This document shows positions 24,253 to 32,303 of a DNA stretch of 32,816 bases, piece after piece (positions within the stretch are counted from its first letter, which is position 1; the number at the start of each line of letters is the position of its first letter). Below the pieces are notes generated by a model, which was not told where the DNA came from, made no database searches, and saw only the letters and a list, made by a program, of their open reading frames with translations. This DNA comes from Flavobacteriales bacterium (GTDB taxonomy: Bacteria > Bacteroidota > Bacteroidia > UBA10329), in contig JAIPBJ010000032.1 in the NCBI GenBank assembly GCA_021739625.1, positions 1 to 32,816 of the forward strand, read 5' to 3'. A program made the translations under genes and the position numbers.

Positions 24253-25560
24253 ATGAAACAGAGTTGCCAACCCGTTTTACTCATCATCTTCCTTCTGTTC
24301 TCACAGCAATCCTTCGCCCAGAATCCTGATAAGGACTTCCGGGATATGGAGAAATACTACGAGCAGGGAAACTATGTGGATGCCACACAGAAGGCCATAA
24401 GTTTTCTGAGAGTGCGCCCAACAAAGAAGAAGGCGCAGGAGATTCTTGCCACGTCCTTCAATATGGCCATGGAAGACCTGAGGATAGAAATCAGTGACCT
24501 GAAAGAGCGGAGCCGATCCTTCTCTGGCGATGCCACGGTGAACGATCGCAGAAAAATCATGGACAAGTACAAGCTGATGCGTGAGTTGGACCGTGGTGGC
24601 AGAGAGATTGTCCGGGTGATACCCAAGCAGAAAGTTCCATTGGAATTTGACAGGGTCAATGTTTCTACTGAGTTGGAGGCAGCACAGAAATCACTGGACG
24701 AAGCGATTGAATTGGCGGCTGAAATGCATTATAAGGAAGGTCTCAGACTCAAAGAAAATCAGGATAGGGAGAGTCAGAAGAATGCTGCCAAGAAATTCAA
24801 AGCAGCCCTGAACTACGTAGCCAACTATAAGGATTGCGATGCGCTGTATAGCACTGCACGTAAGAACGCCATCACACGGGTTGCCATACTTCCCTTCATT
24901 AACAAAAGCGGTGTGACCCAATATGGCGATGTGGGGGAAATGACCTCAGACAAGCTGAGGGCAGGAATCCTAAACAATGATGCGGCCAGCGAGTTCATTG
25001 AAATCATAACCCGCGACCAACTGGACGTAGTGATTCGGGAGCACAACCTGAATAGGACGAATGACATTATTGACCAAAGCACCATTGCAGCTTATGGCAA
25101 AGTGTTGGGCATTCACTTGATACTTACAGGAAAGGTGATGCAGGTCGCAGTAGAACATCGGCAGACCATACATGATGGTGCCAGAGCATCAACCAAACGC
25201 GTAATTACAGGCACTCGCAACTATACCGACTCAAAGGGCGTGAAGCGAAGTGAAAGTATTTGGGGCGAAGTGACAGCCCAGAACTATTACCATCACAAGA
25301 CTGCCTTTGCATCTATGAATGGTTCTTACGAGCTGATTGATGTTCAAACAGGAAGGCTGGTCACATCAGGCCAATTCAGAGAAACAAAAGAATGGGAGAA
25401 TCATTGGTCAACTTATACTGGCGACCAACTGGCGGCAGAGGCTCCTCGGGGTTATGATAGTGGTGAGATGCCCACTCCAAGTAAGTCCGAACTCGCCATA
25501 ATGGTCATGGAGCGGCTCGGCACAAAGATTTCTTCTGATGTCATCAACTTCATTAAGTAA
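24253..25560 (+). CDS. Periplasmic CsgG-like protein with N-terminal helical domain
   Basis: A 435-residue exported protein. The ATG at 24253 starts a signal peptide (1-23, ends QQSFAQ); the upstream frame from 24184 does not look like a leader. There is no lipobox, unlike E. coli CsgG or LpoB. Residues 25-200 are charged helices (YYEQGNYVDATQKAISFLR is TPR-like). From about 206 the CsgG pattern appears: NAITRVAILPFINKSG, then IEIITRDQLDVVIREHNL and DQSTIAAYGKVLGIHLILTGKV. CsgG-fold proteins form outer-membrane secretion pores, while LpoB-like ones activate penicillin-binding proteins. The missing lipid anchor and extra N-domain argue against a classical pore. The gene ends 18 nt before the 1026-residue T9SS cargo gene, so the products may act together. 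Confidence 0.8.
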   Translation: MKQSCQPVLLIIFLLFSQQSFAQNPDKDFRDMEKYYEQGNYVDATQKAISFLRVRPTKKKAQEILATSFNMAMEDLRIEISDLKERSRSFSGDATVNDRRKIMDKYKLMRELDRGGREIVRVIPKQKVPLEFDRVNVSTELEAAQKSLDEAIELAAEMHYKEGLRLKENQDRESQKNAAKKFKAALNYVANYKDCDALYSTARKNAITRVAILPFINKSGVTQYGDVGEMTSDKLRAGILNNDAASEFIEIITRDQLDVVIREHNLNRTNDIIDQSTIAAYGKVLGIHLILTGKVMQVAVEHRQTIHDGARASTKRVITGTRNYTDSKGVKRSESIWGEVTAQNYYHHKTAFASMNGSYELIDVQTGRLVTSGQFRETKEWENHWSTYTGDQLAAEAPRGYDSGEMPTPSKSELAIMVMERLGTKISSDVINFIK

Positions 25561-25578
25561 CCTTCAACCCTTCATGCC

Positions 25579-28500
25579 ATGAAACGTAACCTGCTTTTCC
25601 TCGCTTTCTTTCTTTCTTCAGTAGCCGCCCATGCCCAGACACCCACATTGAATTGGGAGAGGAGATACAATAATCCTCAGGCGAATACCACGGATGTTTG
25701 GCTTGACATGGTAGTGGATGCCAACGGAAATACGTACGTGTGCGGATACAGTGATGGGCAAGGGTCTGGGATAGATGTTGTGGCGGCTAAATATGAACTG
25801 AACGGTGATACCGCTTGGATATTTCGTTATAATAATACGTTGGTGAACGGTGAAGATGTGGCTGTTGCATTGGCATTAACCAATAATAATGATGTGGTGG
25901 TAACCGGGCACTCTGAACAAGGGGGTAATTCCATAGATGGTCTAACGATAATGATTTCAGGGACTAATGGTCAGATAATGAATGGATGGCCACAGTTTTT
26001 CAATGGGCCAGCGAACGGAAACGATTGGTCAAATGATGTTTCTGTCAGGCAGACAGATAACTTAATAGCCGTATGCGGAGCTTATCAAGACAATAACTTG
26101 AAGAGAGCCGTTGTAACTTATGAACCAACTGGTGTTATGAATTGGATTGGAGTTCAGTATAATTCGTCCCAGAACTATGTAAACGCTCAAAATTTTTTCT
26201 GTGGATTCTTTAATAATGGAGATATCTTGGTCGTAGACCAAGAAATTACAGTCACGGGCATAGTTACGAGAGATACGTTGGCTAACTACTCCATATTGGA
26301 TGGCACAAATGGAAATGAGATAGGCGGTGGAATCACCGGGGATTTGGATGATAATTTATCAGGATATAAGTTTAATCAATGGCCACGAGATTTTACTATT
26401 GTCAATAATATTGGATATGTCCTTGTTGATTGCCATTCAGATAACGTGAATCTCTCCTCCTTTTCGGCTATTTATGAAATAAATCATAATAGCACATATA
26501 TAGTAGACCCTTTTGCTATCCATAATTTCTCGCAACCATATTCTCTAAGAACCACTGGTTTAGCAGTAAGTAATAGTAGGATCTATATTTCCGGTTATGA
26601 AGATGTCAATTCTTCGAATGCAGTTCATTGGGACGGCTTTGTTGCTGTCTTTAATAAAATTGATGGAGGCTTAATCGATTGGGAGAATCACGGGAGCATT
26701 ATTCAAAGCGGTTTTTTGGATATTGCAATTGATAACCTGTCTACCCCGAATGTGTATGTCACGGGCTTTGAAAGTTCAGCGGGCAATCGAAACATCATTA
26801 CGGCTAAATATAATAGCCTGTTGGATTTACAATGGGATATCCCATTTGATGGAACCGCAAGTGGTATAGATGAAGGATATAAAATAGCAGTAGGAAATGG
26901 TACTACCAGCGGTTCTGTATGGGTAAGTGGAAAGAGTGCAGGCACGGGTCAGGGGGATGATGCAATCCTTCTGAAGTACTGTGTTCCACCACAAGTATCC
27001 TTTAGTGTCCTCAATGCTGTTTGTGTCAACGCCTCGCCTTTAGCGCTCATTGGAGGTACGCCAACGGGTGGCGTATACTCGGGAACAGGAGTGACAAACG
27101 GAACCACCTTCAATCCGCAGACGGCAGGTGTGGGAACCCATACGATTACATACGAGTTCACAGCTACTAACGGATGTTCTGCAACTGCCACACGTACTGT
27201 CACTGTTCATCCAACACCACCGCAACCGACTGTCTCTAACAATGGCCCGTTGCAATTCTGCAATGGCGGCAGCGTCACGCTCAGTGCTCCTGCAAACTAT
27301 ACCTACGATTGGAACCCAGGCACGGGAACATCCGAAACATTGCAGGTCACCGCTACGGGCAGCTATACAGTTACCGTGACGGATCAGAATGGCTGTCAGA
27401 GCACCAGTGGCACAACCGCTGTTACAGTTCACGCCAATCCCACGGTCAGCATCACGGGGCAGAACTATTTCTGCTCGGGCAATACGACCCCACTTGTCGC
27501 GAATGGGCAGGCTGGCAGTGGCACTATCACAGACTATCAATGGTTGCTGAACAATGGCCCCATCGGGGGTTCCATATCTGCCAATTACAGCGCGTCAGTC
27601 GATGGCAACTATACTGTGATGGTTACGAACTCCAACAATTGTTCGACCACCTCATCGGTCTTTGTTGTTTCGGAGGCGTTGCCCCCGACCGTTCCAACCG
27701 TGAACGTGTCAGGTAGTCTGGAATTCTGTGAAGGACAAAGTGTGCTGCTTTCGGCTGTTGCGCCCAATTGTGTAGGCTGTAATTTCGAATGGCAGAATGA
27801 CGGCCAAAGTGCAGGGATAGGAGCTGCCTTGGCGGCAGCGCAAGCGGGAGACTACACGGTGACCGCATCCAACAATTGTGGCGAGGAAGTATCTGCATCG
27901 GCCATTTCCGTCATCGTGAATCCTTTGCCCAGTGTTGATGCGGGCAATGACGAGAGGATATGTTCTGGCGAGAGTTGGGAACTTGTAGGCTCAGGAAATG
28001 GTGATTGTTCTTGGCTTCCTGCGGCTGGCCTGTCGGCAGCAAATTCCTGTATCACCAATGCCACTCCGTCCAACACTACCAACTACATTCTCACGGTTAC
28101 TGACCCTGCTACTGGTTGTTTGAACAGGGATACTGTCGAGATCGAAGTCATTAGCGGGCAGGCACCTGTGCCTCAGTTCGACTATACCATAAGCGGTAAC
28201 ACAGTGGTATTCGATCTGCTGAATGACTCTGACTACGATCAGGTCACATGGTATTTTGGAGATGGCGATTCCTCATTTGTTTTCGACCCCGTTCATCCTT
28301 ATGCCAATAATGCTGTTGGTTCTGTGGTCACAGTATGGGGGTGTATCAATTGCAGTGATACGGTAATCTGTAGCCAAAGTGAGCAATTGCTTACCGTTGG
28401 AATTGAGGAGCATGAGGAGCTCGGGTTATTCGTATCGCCCAACCCAAGTCTTGGGCAGTTTGAACTTGTAGTTCCGAACTTTTTTGGCAATTGCACCTAT

Positions 28501-28659
28501 CAGCTGCACGACTTGCTCGGTCAATTGCTACAGGAAGGAACGGTTACTTCTGAACGTACCGCCATCACTATGCAACAGGTCGCAACGGGCATCTACTCCC
28601 TGCGTGTCCTTAACAATAGCGGGCAATCGATAGGGGCGAGAAGAGTGGTTGTGCAGTGA
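25579..28659 (+). CDS. Large T9SS cargo protein with propeller-like N-half and Ig/PKD-like repeats
   Basis: A 1026-residue surface protein. The signal peptide spans 1-19 (ends AAHAQ). Residues about 20-470 contain repeated strands such as DMVVDANGNTYVCGYS, VVVTGHSE, NVYVTGFESSAGN and GSVWVSGKSAGTG, which resemble SBBP-type beta-propeller blades. From about 475 onward come Ig-like or PKD-like modules with paired cysteines (FCNGGSVTLSAP, YDWNPGTG, CSGNTTPLVANG, YQWLLNNG, FCEGQSVLLSA). A PKD-like unit follows (DQVTWYFGDGDSS, about 890), then the T9SS type A sorting domain (VSPNPSLGQFEL, QVATGIYSLRV). The N-terminal half is clearly richer in A+T than the rest. It is co-transcribed with the CsgG-like gene. 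An adhesion or matrix role is inferred. Confidence 0.88.
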   Translation: MKRNLLFLAFFLSSVAAHAQTPTLNWERRYNNPQANTTDVWLDMVVDANGNTYVCGYSDGQGSGIDVVAAKYELNGDTAWIFRYNNTLVNGEDVAVALALTNNNDVVVTGHSEQGGNSIDGLTIMISGTNGQIMNGWPQFFNGPANGNDWSNDVSVRQTDNLIAVCGAYQDNNLKRAVVTYEPTGVMNWIGVQYNSSQNYVNAQNFFCGFFNNGDILVVDQEITVTGIVTRDTLANYSILDGTNGNEIGGGITGDLDDNLSGYKFNQWPRDFTIVNNIGYVLVDCHSDNVNLSSFSAIYEINHNSTYIVDPFAIHNFSQPYSLRTTGLAVSNSRIYISGYEDVNSSNAVHWDGFVAVFNKIDGGLIDWENHGSIIQSGFLDIAIDNLSTPNVYVTGFESSAGNRNIITAKYNSLLDLQWDIPFDGTASGIDEGYKIAVGNGTTSGSVWVSGKSAGTGQGDDAILLKYCVPPQVSFSVLNAVCVNASPLALIGGTPTGGVYSGTGVTNGTTFNPQTAGVGTHTITYEFTATNGCSATATRTVTVHPTPPQPTVSNNGPLQFCNGGSVTLSAPANYTYDWNPGTGTSETLQVTATGSYTVTVTDQNGCQSTSGTTAVTVHANPTVSITGQNYFCSGNTTPLVANGQAGSGTITDYQWLLNNGPIGGSISANYSASVDGNYTVMVTNSNNCSTTSSVFVVSEALPPTVPTVNVSGSLEFCEGQSVLLSAVAPNCVGCNFEWQNDGQSAGIGAALAAAQAGDYTVTASNNCGEEVSASAISVIVNPLPSVDAGNDERICSGESWELVGSGNGDCSWLPAAGLSAANSCITNATPSNTTNYILTVTDPATGCLNRDTVEIEVISGQAPVPQFDYTISGNTVVFDLLNDSDYDQVTWYFGDGDSSFVFDPVHPYANNAVGSVVTVWGCINCSDTVICSQSEQLLTVGIEEHEELGLFVSPNPSLGQFELVVPNFFGNCTYQLHDLLGQLLQEGTVTSERTAITMQQVATGIYSLRVLNNSGQSIGARRVVVQ

Positions 28660-28680
28660 CATAGACCCCCATGATATTCC

Positions 28681-28715
28681 AAGTCCCGCCACCTCCCAGA
28701 GGTGCGCGGGGCTTT
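28681..28715 (+). terminator. Probable terminator of the CsgG-like/T9SS-cargo operon
   Basis: A roughly 15-bp stem with one bulge (28681-28695 with 28699-28714), loop CCA, is followed by CTTTGCTTG, a weak T-tract, 21 nt after the stop codon. Confidence 0.6.
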
Positions 28716-28810
28716 GCTTGTCGTCTCCACTCAATACGCTTTTTCAGACCGCGTTTCACTGCCGTTACGTTCCTTGTTTCTCTCGCTTTGACCTACTGCC
28801 AACGCCCTAT

Positions 28811-28828
28811 GAACTTTGTCTAAAGTTC
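28811..28828. repeat. Perfect inverted repeat upstream of the M42 peptidase gene
   Basis: GAACTTT (28811-28817) and AAAGTTC (28822-28828) form a perfect 7-bp palindrome around GTCT, 57 nt before the ATG at 28886. It could be an operator or a small hairpin. The rest of the gap 28716-28885 shows no gene; an A-A-C-C-TTTG near-match to a -7 box is at 28854-28861. Confidence 0.4.
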
Positions 28829-28885
28829 TCACATCCCCTGTGCGGACTTTTTTAACCTTTGACCCCTCAAAATAATTCAAGAGCA

Positions 28886-29932
28886 ATGGCATTGAACATA
28901 AAACTGCTGGCAGAGATCTGTGAAGTGGCTGGCGCACCCGGTTACGAGAAGAGGATCCGCGACATCGTCCTGCGCGAAGTGACCCCGCTGGTCGATGAAG
29001 TGACCATCGACAATATGGGCAACGTGACCGCCCTTAAGAAAGGCAAGGAGCGCAAGAAAGTGATGGTGGCAGCGCACATGGACGAGATCAGCTTCATGGT
29101 CACGCACATTGATGAGAAGGGTTTTCTGCGTTTCCACACACTGGGAGGTTTCGACCCCAAGACCCTCACCGCACAGCGCGTGATCGTTCATGGGAAGAAA
29201 GACCTCGTGGGCGTGATGGGCAGCAAGCCGATACACGTGATGACTGCCGAGGAGCGCACCAAGCCGCCCAAGACCACCGATTTTTTCATCGACCTCGGCA
29301 TGTCCAAAGAGGAAGTGGATAAGTACATTTCCGTAGGCGATGTAGTTACCCGCGAACGCAAGCTCATAGAAATGGGCAACTGTGTCAACTGCAAGAGCAT
29401 CGACAACAGAATCTCGGTCTTCATTCTGATCGAAGCACTCAGAACCATTGGTGCATTGCCGTTCGATGTGTATGGCGTATTCACAGTTCAGGAAGAAATA
29501 GGCATCCGTGGGGCCAGTGTTTCGGCCCTTCAACACCAGCCTGATTTCGGGTTCGGTCTCGATACCACCATCGCCTTCGATGTGCCCGGTGCACAGCCGC
29601 ACGAAATGATCACCGAACTTGGCAAGGGGACTGCCATCAAGATCATGGACTCTTCGACCGTGTGCGACTATCGTATGGTGGAATACATGAAGGGCACTGC
29701 CGACAGGCACAAGATCAAATGGCAGCCGGAAGTGCTCACAGGGGGGGGCACAGACACTGCCGGCATCCAGCGCATGAGTGCAGGTGGGGCCATAGCAGGG
29801 GCCATCTCAATCCCCACACGTCACATCCATCAGGTGATTGAAATGGCCGATAAGGACGACATTCAAGGCAGCATCGACCTCTTGCAGCACTGCCTCACCG
29901 ACCTTGACAAGTTCGACTGGACGCACAAATAG
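28886..29932 (+). CDS. M42 family metallo-aminopeptidase (endoglucanase/PepA-like)
   Basis: A 348-residue cytoplasmic zinc or cobalt aminopeptidase that removes N-terminal residues from peptides and forms large tetrahedral complexes in known members. Metal ligands and catalytic residues are visible: His64 and Asp66 in AAHMDEI, Asp173 in KSIDNRIS, Glu203/Glu204 in VQEEIGIRGA, Asp232 in AFDVPG and His315 in TRHIHQ. GGGTDTAGIQ is also typical. The frame is open from a TTG at 28859, but the ATG at 28886 is the likely start because the family begins there (LLAEICEVAGAPGYEKRIRD). It is monocistronic, flanked by an operon terminator and the tonB genes. Confidence 0.95.
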   Translation: MALNIKLLAEICEVAGAPGYEKRIRDIVLREVTPLVDEVTIDNMGNVTALKKGKERKKVMVAAHMDEISFMVTHIDEKGFLRFHTLGGFDPKTLTAQRVIVHGKKDLVGVMGSKPIHVMTAEERTKPPKTTDFFIDLGMSKEEVDKYISVGDVVTRERKLIEMGNCVNCKSIDNRISVFILIEALRTIGALPFDVYGVFTVQEEIGIRGASVSALQHQPDFGFGLDTTIAFDVPGAQPHEMITELGKGTAIKIMDSSTVCDYRMVEYMKGTADRHKIKWQPEVLTGGGTDTAGIQRMSAGGAIAGAISIPTRHIHQVIEMADKDDIQGSIDLLQHCLTDLDKFDWTHK

Positions 29933-30041
29933 CGTTTCGGCATGGCGTATGGAATCACAACACATTTTGAACCCTTATGCAATATCGCCTTTCGCGATCC
30001 GTTGAAACCTTTACTTTTACCCACCTGAAATCCCAATTCCA

Positions 30042-30722
30042 ATGGAAATCAAGAAGAATCCCGGTGCCGACCTCGAGAAGAAGCGTTCGCTCTTCATGCT
30101 GGCCGGCTATGTAGTGGCCCTGTCTGTGGTGCTGGTCGCTTTTGAATGGAAAACCTTTGAACGCAGCGCCAGCGATCTTGGACAGCTGATCGCACAGGAC
30201 CATGAGGAGGAGATCATCCCGATCACAGAGCAGGAGATAAACCCGCCACCACCGCCACCACCTCCACCGCCTCCCGCCCCTGAGATCAATATCGTGGATG
30301 ACGATGTGGAAATTGAAGATGAGGTGGAGATCCAAGATGTGGAGGCCGACCAGAAGACAGAGATCGCTGAAATCCAACAGCCCGTTGAAGAAGAACCGGC
30401 AGAGCCCGATTTCTTCACCATCGTGGAGGATATGCCCTCATTCCCAGGTGGCGATGGGGCCCTGCTCAAGTATATTGCAGAGAACGTAAAATATCCGCCC
30501 ATTGCCAAGGAGAACGGCATCACCGGTGTGGTCTATGTCAGCTATGTTGTTGACCGTGACGGTTCGGTGAAGGACGTCAAGGTGGTGCGAGGTGCAGACC
30601 CGTTCCTGGACAAGGAGGCTGTCCGTGTGGTCAAGACACTGAAAGGTTACAAGCCCGGCAAGCAGCGCGGCAAGCCCGTTCCTGTTCAGTTCACCATCCC
30701 TATCCGTTTCGTGCTCAACTGA
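30042..30722 (+). CDS. tonB: Energy transducer TonB
   Basis: A 226-residue inner-membrane protein that passes proton-motive energy to outer-membrane receptors. It has a short basic N-terminus (EKKR), one membrane anchor at about 17-35, and an acidic and proline-rich periplasmic linker with 11 consecutive prolines (68-78). A C-terminal TonB domain occupies about 139-226 (ENVKYPPIAKENGITGVVYV, VDRDGSVKDVKVVRG, LDKEAVRVVKTLKGYKPGKQ). SFPGGDGALLKYI precedes the domain as in many Bacteroidota TonB proteins. No exbB or exbD is in this window. It is followed by a terminator and by a paralogue at 30892. Confidence 0.94.
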   Translation: MEIKKNPGADLEKKRSLFMLAGYVVALSVVLVAFEWKTFERSASDLGQLIAQDHEEEIIPITEQEINPPPPPPPPPPPAPEINIVDDDVEIEDEVEIQDVEADQKTEIAEIQQPVEEEPAEPDFFTIVEDMPSFPGGDGALLKYIAENVKYPPIAKENGITGVVYVSYVVDRDGSVKDVKVVRGADPFLDKEAVRVVKTLKGYKPGKQRGKPVPVQFTIPIRFVLN

Positions 30723-30744
30723 GTCGAAAACCAAATGAGACATG

Positions 30745-30777
30745 AGACCCGTTCCACATCCGTGGGGCGGGTCTTTT
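30745..30777 (+). terminator. Intrinsic terminator of the first tonB gene
   Basis: A 13-bp stem (30745-30757 with 30762-30774, two G-T pairs) with loop ATCC ends in a short T-tract, 23 nt after the stop codon. Confidence 0.75.
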
Positions 30778-30891
30778 CATTTTCCAGAAAAAAAATTCCA
30801 CCTCTTGGAAATATATTCCCCAAGCAACCGTTATTGAACCAGAATCTGCACCACATGGCCTACTCCTACTTCACCCTAAACCTGAAAGGCC

Positions 30892-31575
30892 ATGAAAACC
30901 ACGAGCTCAGTTTCCGAGAAACGCAGACCTCTTCTGTTCACCGCAGGTCTGCTCACAGCACTCTCTTTGACCCTTGTCGCCTTTGAGTGGAGAACGCCAC
31001 TTGTCGTGCCCACCATAACCCTTGACCGGGCCATGGAAGGTGAACCATGGGAAATTCCACCCATTCTGTTGGAACCCATCGACAGGAAAAAGGAGCGCCC
31101 TGCACCGCCCCCGACAAAGACCACTGAGGTTGCAGTGACCAAGGATGTCTCTGAACCTGACAACACGGAGCCGAATATCATGGAGCCTGATGACAGTCTG
31201 CTCACAGCTTCGGCCGGAAGTGTTGATGAGCCGGAAGAACAAGAACCGCCCTACGTGCCCCCATACGTGCCTTTTCCAGAGGTGCTTCCGAGTTTCTGCG
31301 GTGGTGAGGATGCCATGTTCAAAAAGATACACGACAACATCAGGTATCCTGAAGTGCCTTTGCGCAACGGAGTTTCGGGCAAGGTTTACATCACATTCAC
31401 TGTGATGGCCGATGGCACTTTGGGAGATGTGAAAGTGGCCCGTAGTGTTGACCCATGGCTCGATGCTGAAGCATTAAGGGTTGTAAAACTCCTCGATTGT
31501 TTCACCCCCGGCATGCAGGGCGGACGACCGGTTCATGTGCCATTTAGCATCCCTATCCATTTCAAATTGAAATAG
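30892..31575 (+). CDS. TonB-family protein, diverged paralogue with two C-terminal-domain cysteines
   Basis: A 227-residue membrane-anchored protein with one membrane helix (about 13-33) ending in LVAFEW, the same words that end the anchor of the upstream TonB. A Pro/Glu linker contains PPYVPPYVPFPE. The C-terminal TonB domain is at about 140-227 (DNIRYPEVPLRNGVSGKVYI, MADGTLGDVKVARSV, LDAEALRVVKLLDCF). The canonical FPGG is FCGG here (Cys136), and a second cysteine (Cys203) replaces glycine in the helix region KTLKGY. The two could form a disulfide. It lies 169 nt after the first tonB gene with a terminator between, so it has its own promoter. It probably serves a specific receptor; no receptor is nearby. 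Confidence 0.9.
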   Translation: MKTTSSVSEKRRPLLFTAGLLTALSLTLVAFEWRTPLVVPTITLDRAMEGEPWEIPPILLEPIDRKKERPAPPPTKTTEVAVTKDVSEPDNTEPNIMEPDDSLLTASAGSVDEPEEQEPPYVPPYVPFPEVLPSFCGGEDAMFKKIHDNIRYPEVPLRNGVSGKVYITFTVMADGTLGDVKVARSVDPWLDAEALRVVKLLDCFTPGMQGGRPVHVPFSIPIHFKLK

Positions 31576-31598
31576 GATGTTGCAAGGGCGGGTCATGC

Positions 31599-31606
31599 TA
31601 AGTTTG
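31599..31606 (+). promoter_or_regulatory. -7 box candidate adjacent to the response-regulator start codon
   Basis: TAAGTTTG is an exact TAnnTTTG match 7 nt before the ATG at 31614, which would give a leaderless mRNA. The nearest TTG (31580-31582) leaves only a 16-nt spacer, so support is moderate to weak. Confidence 0.4.
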
Positions 31607-31613
31607 CCGTCCC

Positions 31614-32303
31614 ATGCTAGAAGCCTATCGGATACTGCTTGTTGAGGACGATGAGAATCTCGGCCTGGTGGTGAGCGACCTATTGGAAATGGGTGGCCAC
31701 GCTGTGCAGTGGAGCCGTGACGGTGAAGTGGCCCTGCGCGATTTCAATACTTTCGGACCACATCTCTGTCTGGTGGATGTAATGCTCCCGAAAAAGGACG
31801 GGTATTCACTGGTCGAGGACATCAAACGTCTTAGGCCCGATATGCCTGTGATCTTCCTCACTGCCCGCAGCATGGAGGACGACCGGATCCGCGGATTCCG
31901 CAGCGGGGCGGATGACTACGTGACCAAACCGTTCAGCAATCAGGAACTGATGTTGCGCATCAGCGCAGTTCTGCAACGCTGCTATGCCAGCGGTGCTGCT
32001 GAAGCATCAGCCACATTCCGCATCGGAAGCTATGTTTTCGACCCTGTCAACCTGTTATTGAAAGGAACTGAAGAACGCTCTCTCACACAAAAGGAGGCCG
32101 ACATTCTATCGTTGCTGTGCCGCCAGCAGGACACTGCTGTTCACCGAGACCTTATCCTGAAAACCGTCTGGGGACAGTCGGACTATTTCGTGGGGCGAAG
32201 TTTGGACGTGTTCATCTCCAAACTGCGCAAATACCTGAAGGACGACCCCACGGTGAACATAGAGACTATCCATGGTGTGGGATTCAGGTTGCGGGTGGGT
32301 TAA
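31614..32303 (+). CDS. OmpR/PhoB-family response regulator
   Basis: A 229-residue two-component transcription regulator. The receiver domain (1-120) has acidic pocket Asp12 and Asp13, phosphoacceptor Asp55 in LVDVMLPK, Thr83 and Lys105 in VTKPF. The winged-helix output domain (about 135-229) has [12 protein letters not shown], the recognition helix [14 protein letters not shown] and the wing [11 protein letters not shown]. No histidine kinase is encoded in the visible region, so the partner and signal are unknown; resemblance to RprY-type Bacteroidota regulators is possible. The stop codon shares bases with the stop codon of convergent purT. Confidence 0.94.
   Translation: MLEAYRILLVEDDENLGLVVSDLLEMGGHAVQWSRDGEVALRDFNTFGPHLCLVDVMLPKKDGYSLVEDIKRLRPDMPVIFLTARSMEDDRIRGFRSGADDYVTKPFSNQELMLRISAVLQRCYASGAAEASATFRIGSYVFDPVNLLLKGTEERSLTQKEADILSLLCRQQDTAVHRDLILKTVWGQSDYFVGRSLDVFISKLRKYLKDDPTVNIETIHGVGFRLRVG

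Noticed and set aside
28877-29710. Minus-strand 277-codon frame
   Set aside because: Antisense to the M42 aminopeptidase; His/Val-rich composition typical of a complementary-strand shadow.
30241-30276. Proline-codon triplet repeat as a possible functional DNA repeat
   Set aside because: It simply encodes the Pro-rich TonB linker, a usual feature of the family.
30803-30824. CTTGG...CCAAG near-palindrome upstream of the second tonB gene
   Set aside because: Short, imperfect and AT-rich; not distinguishable from chance without comparison to relatives.
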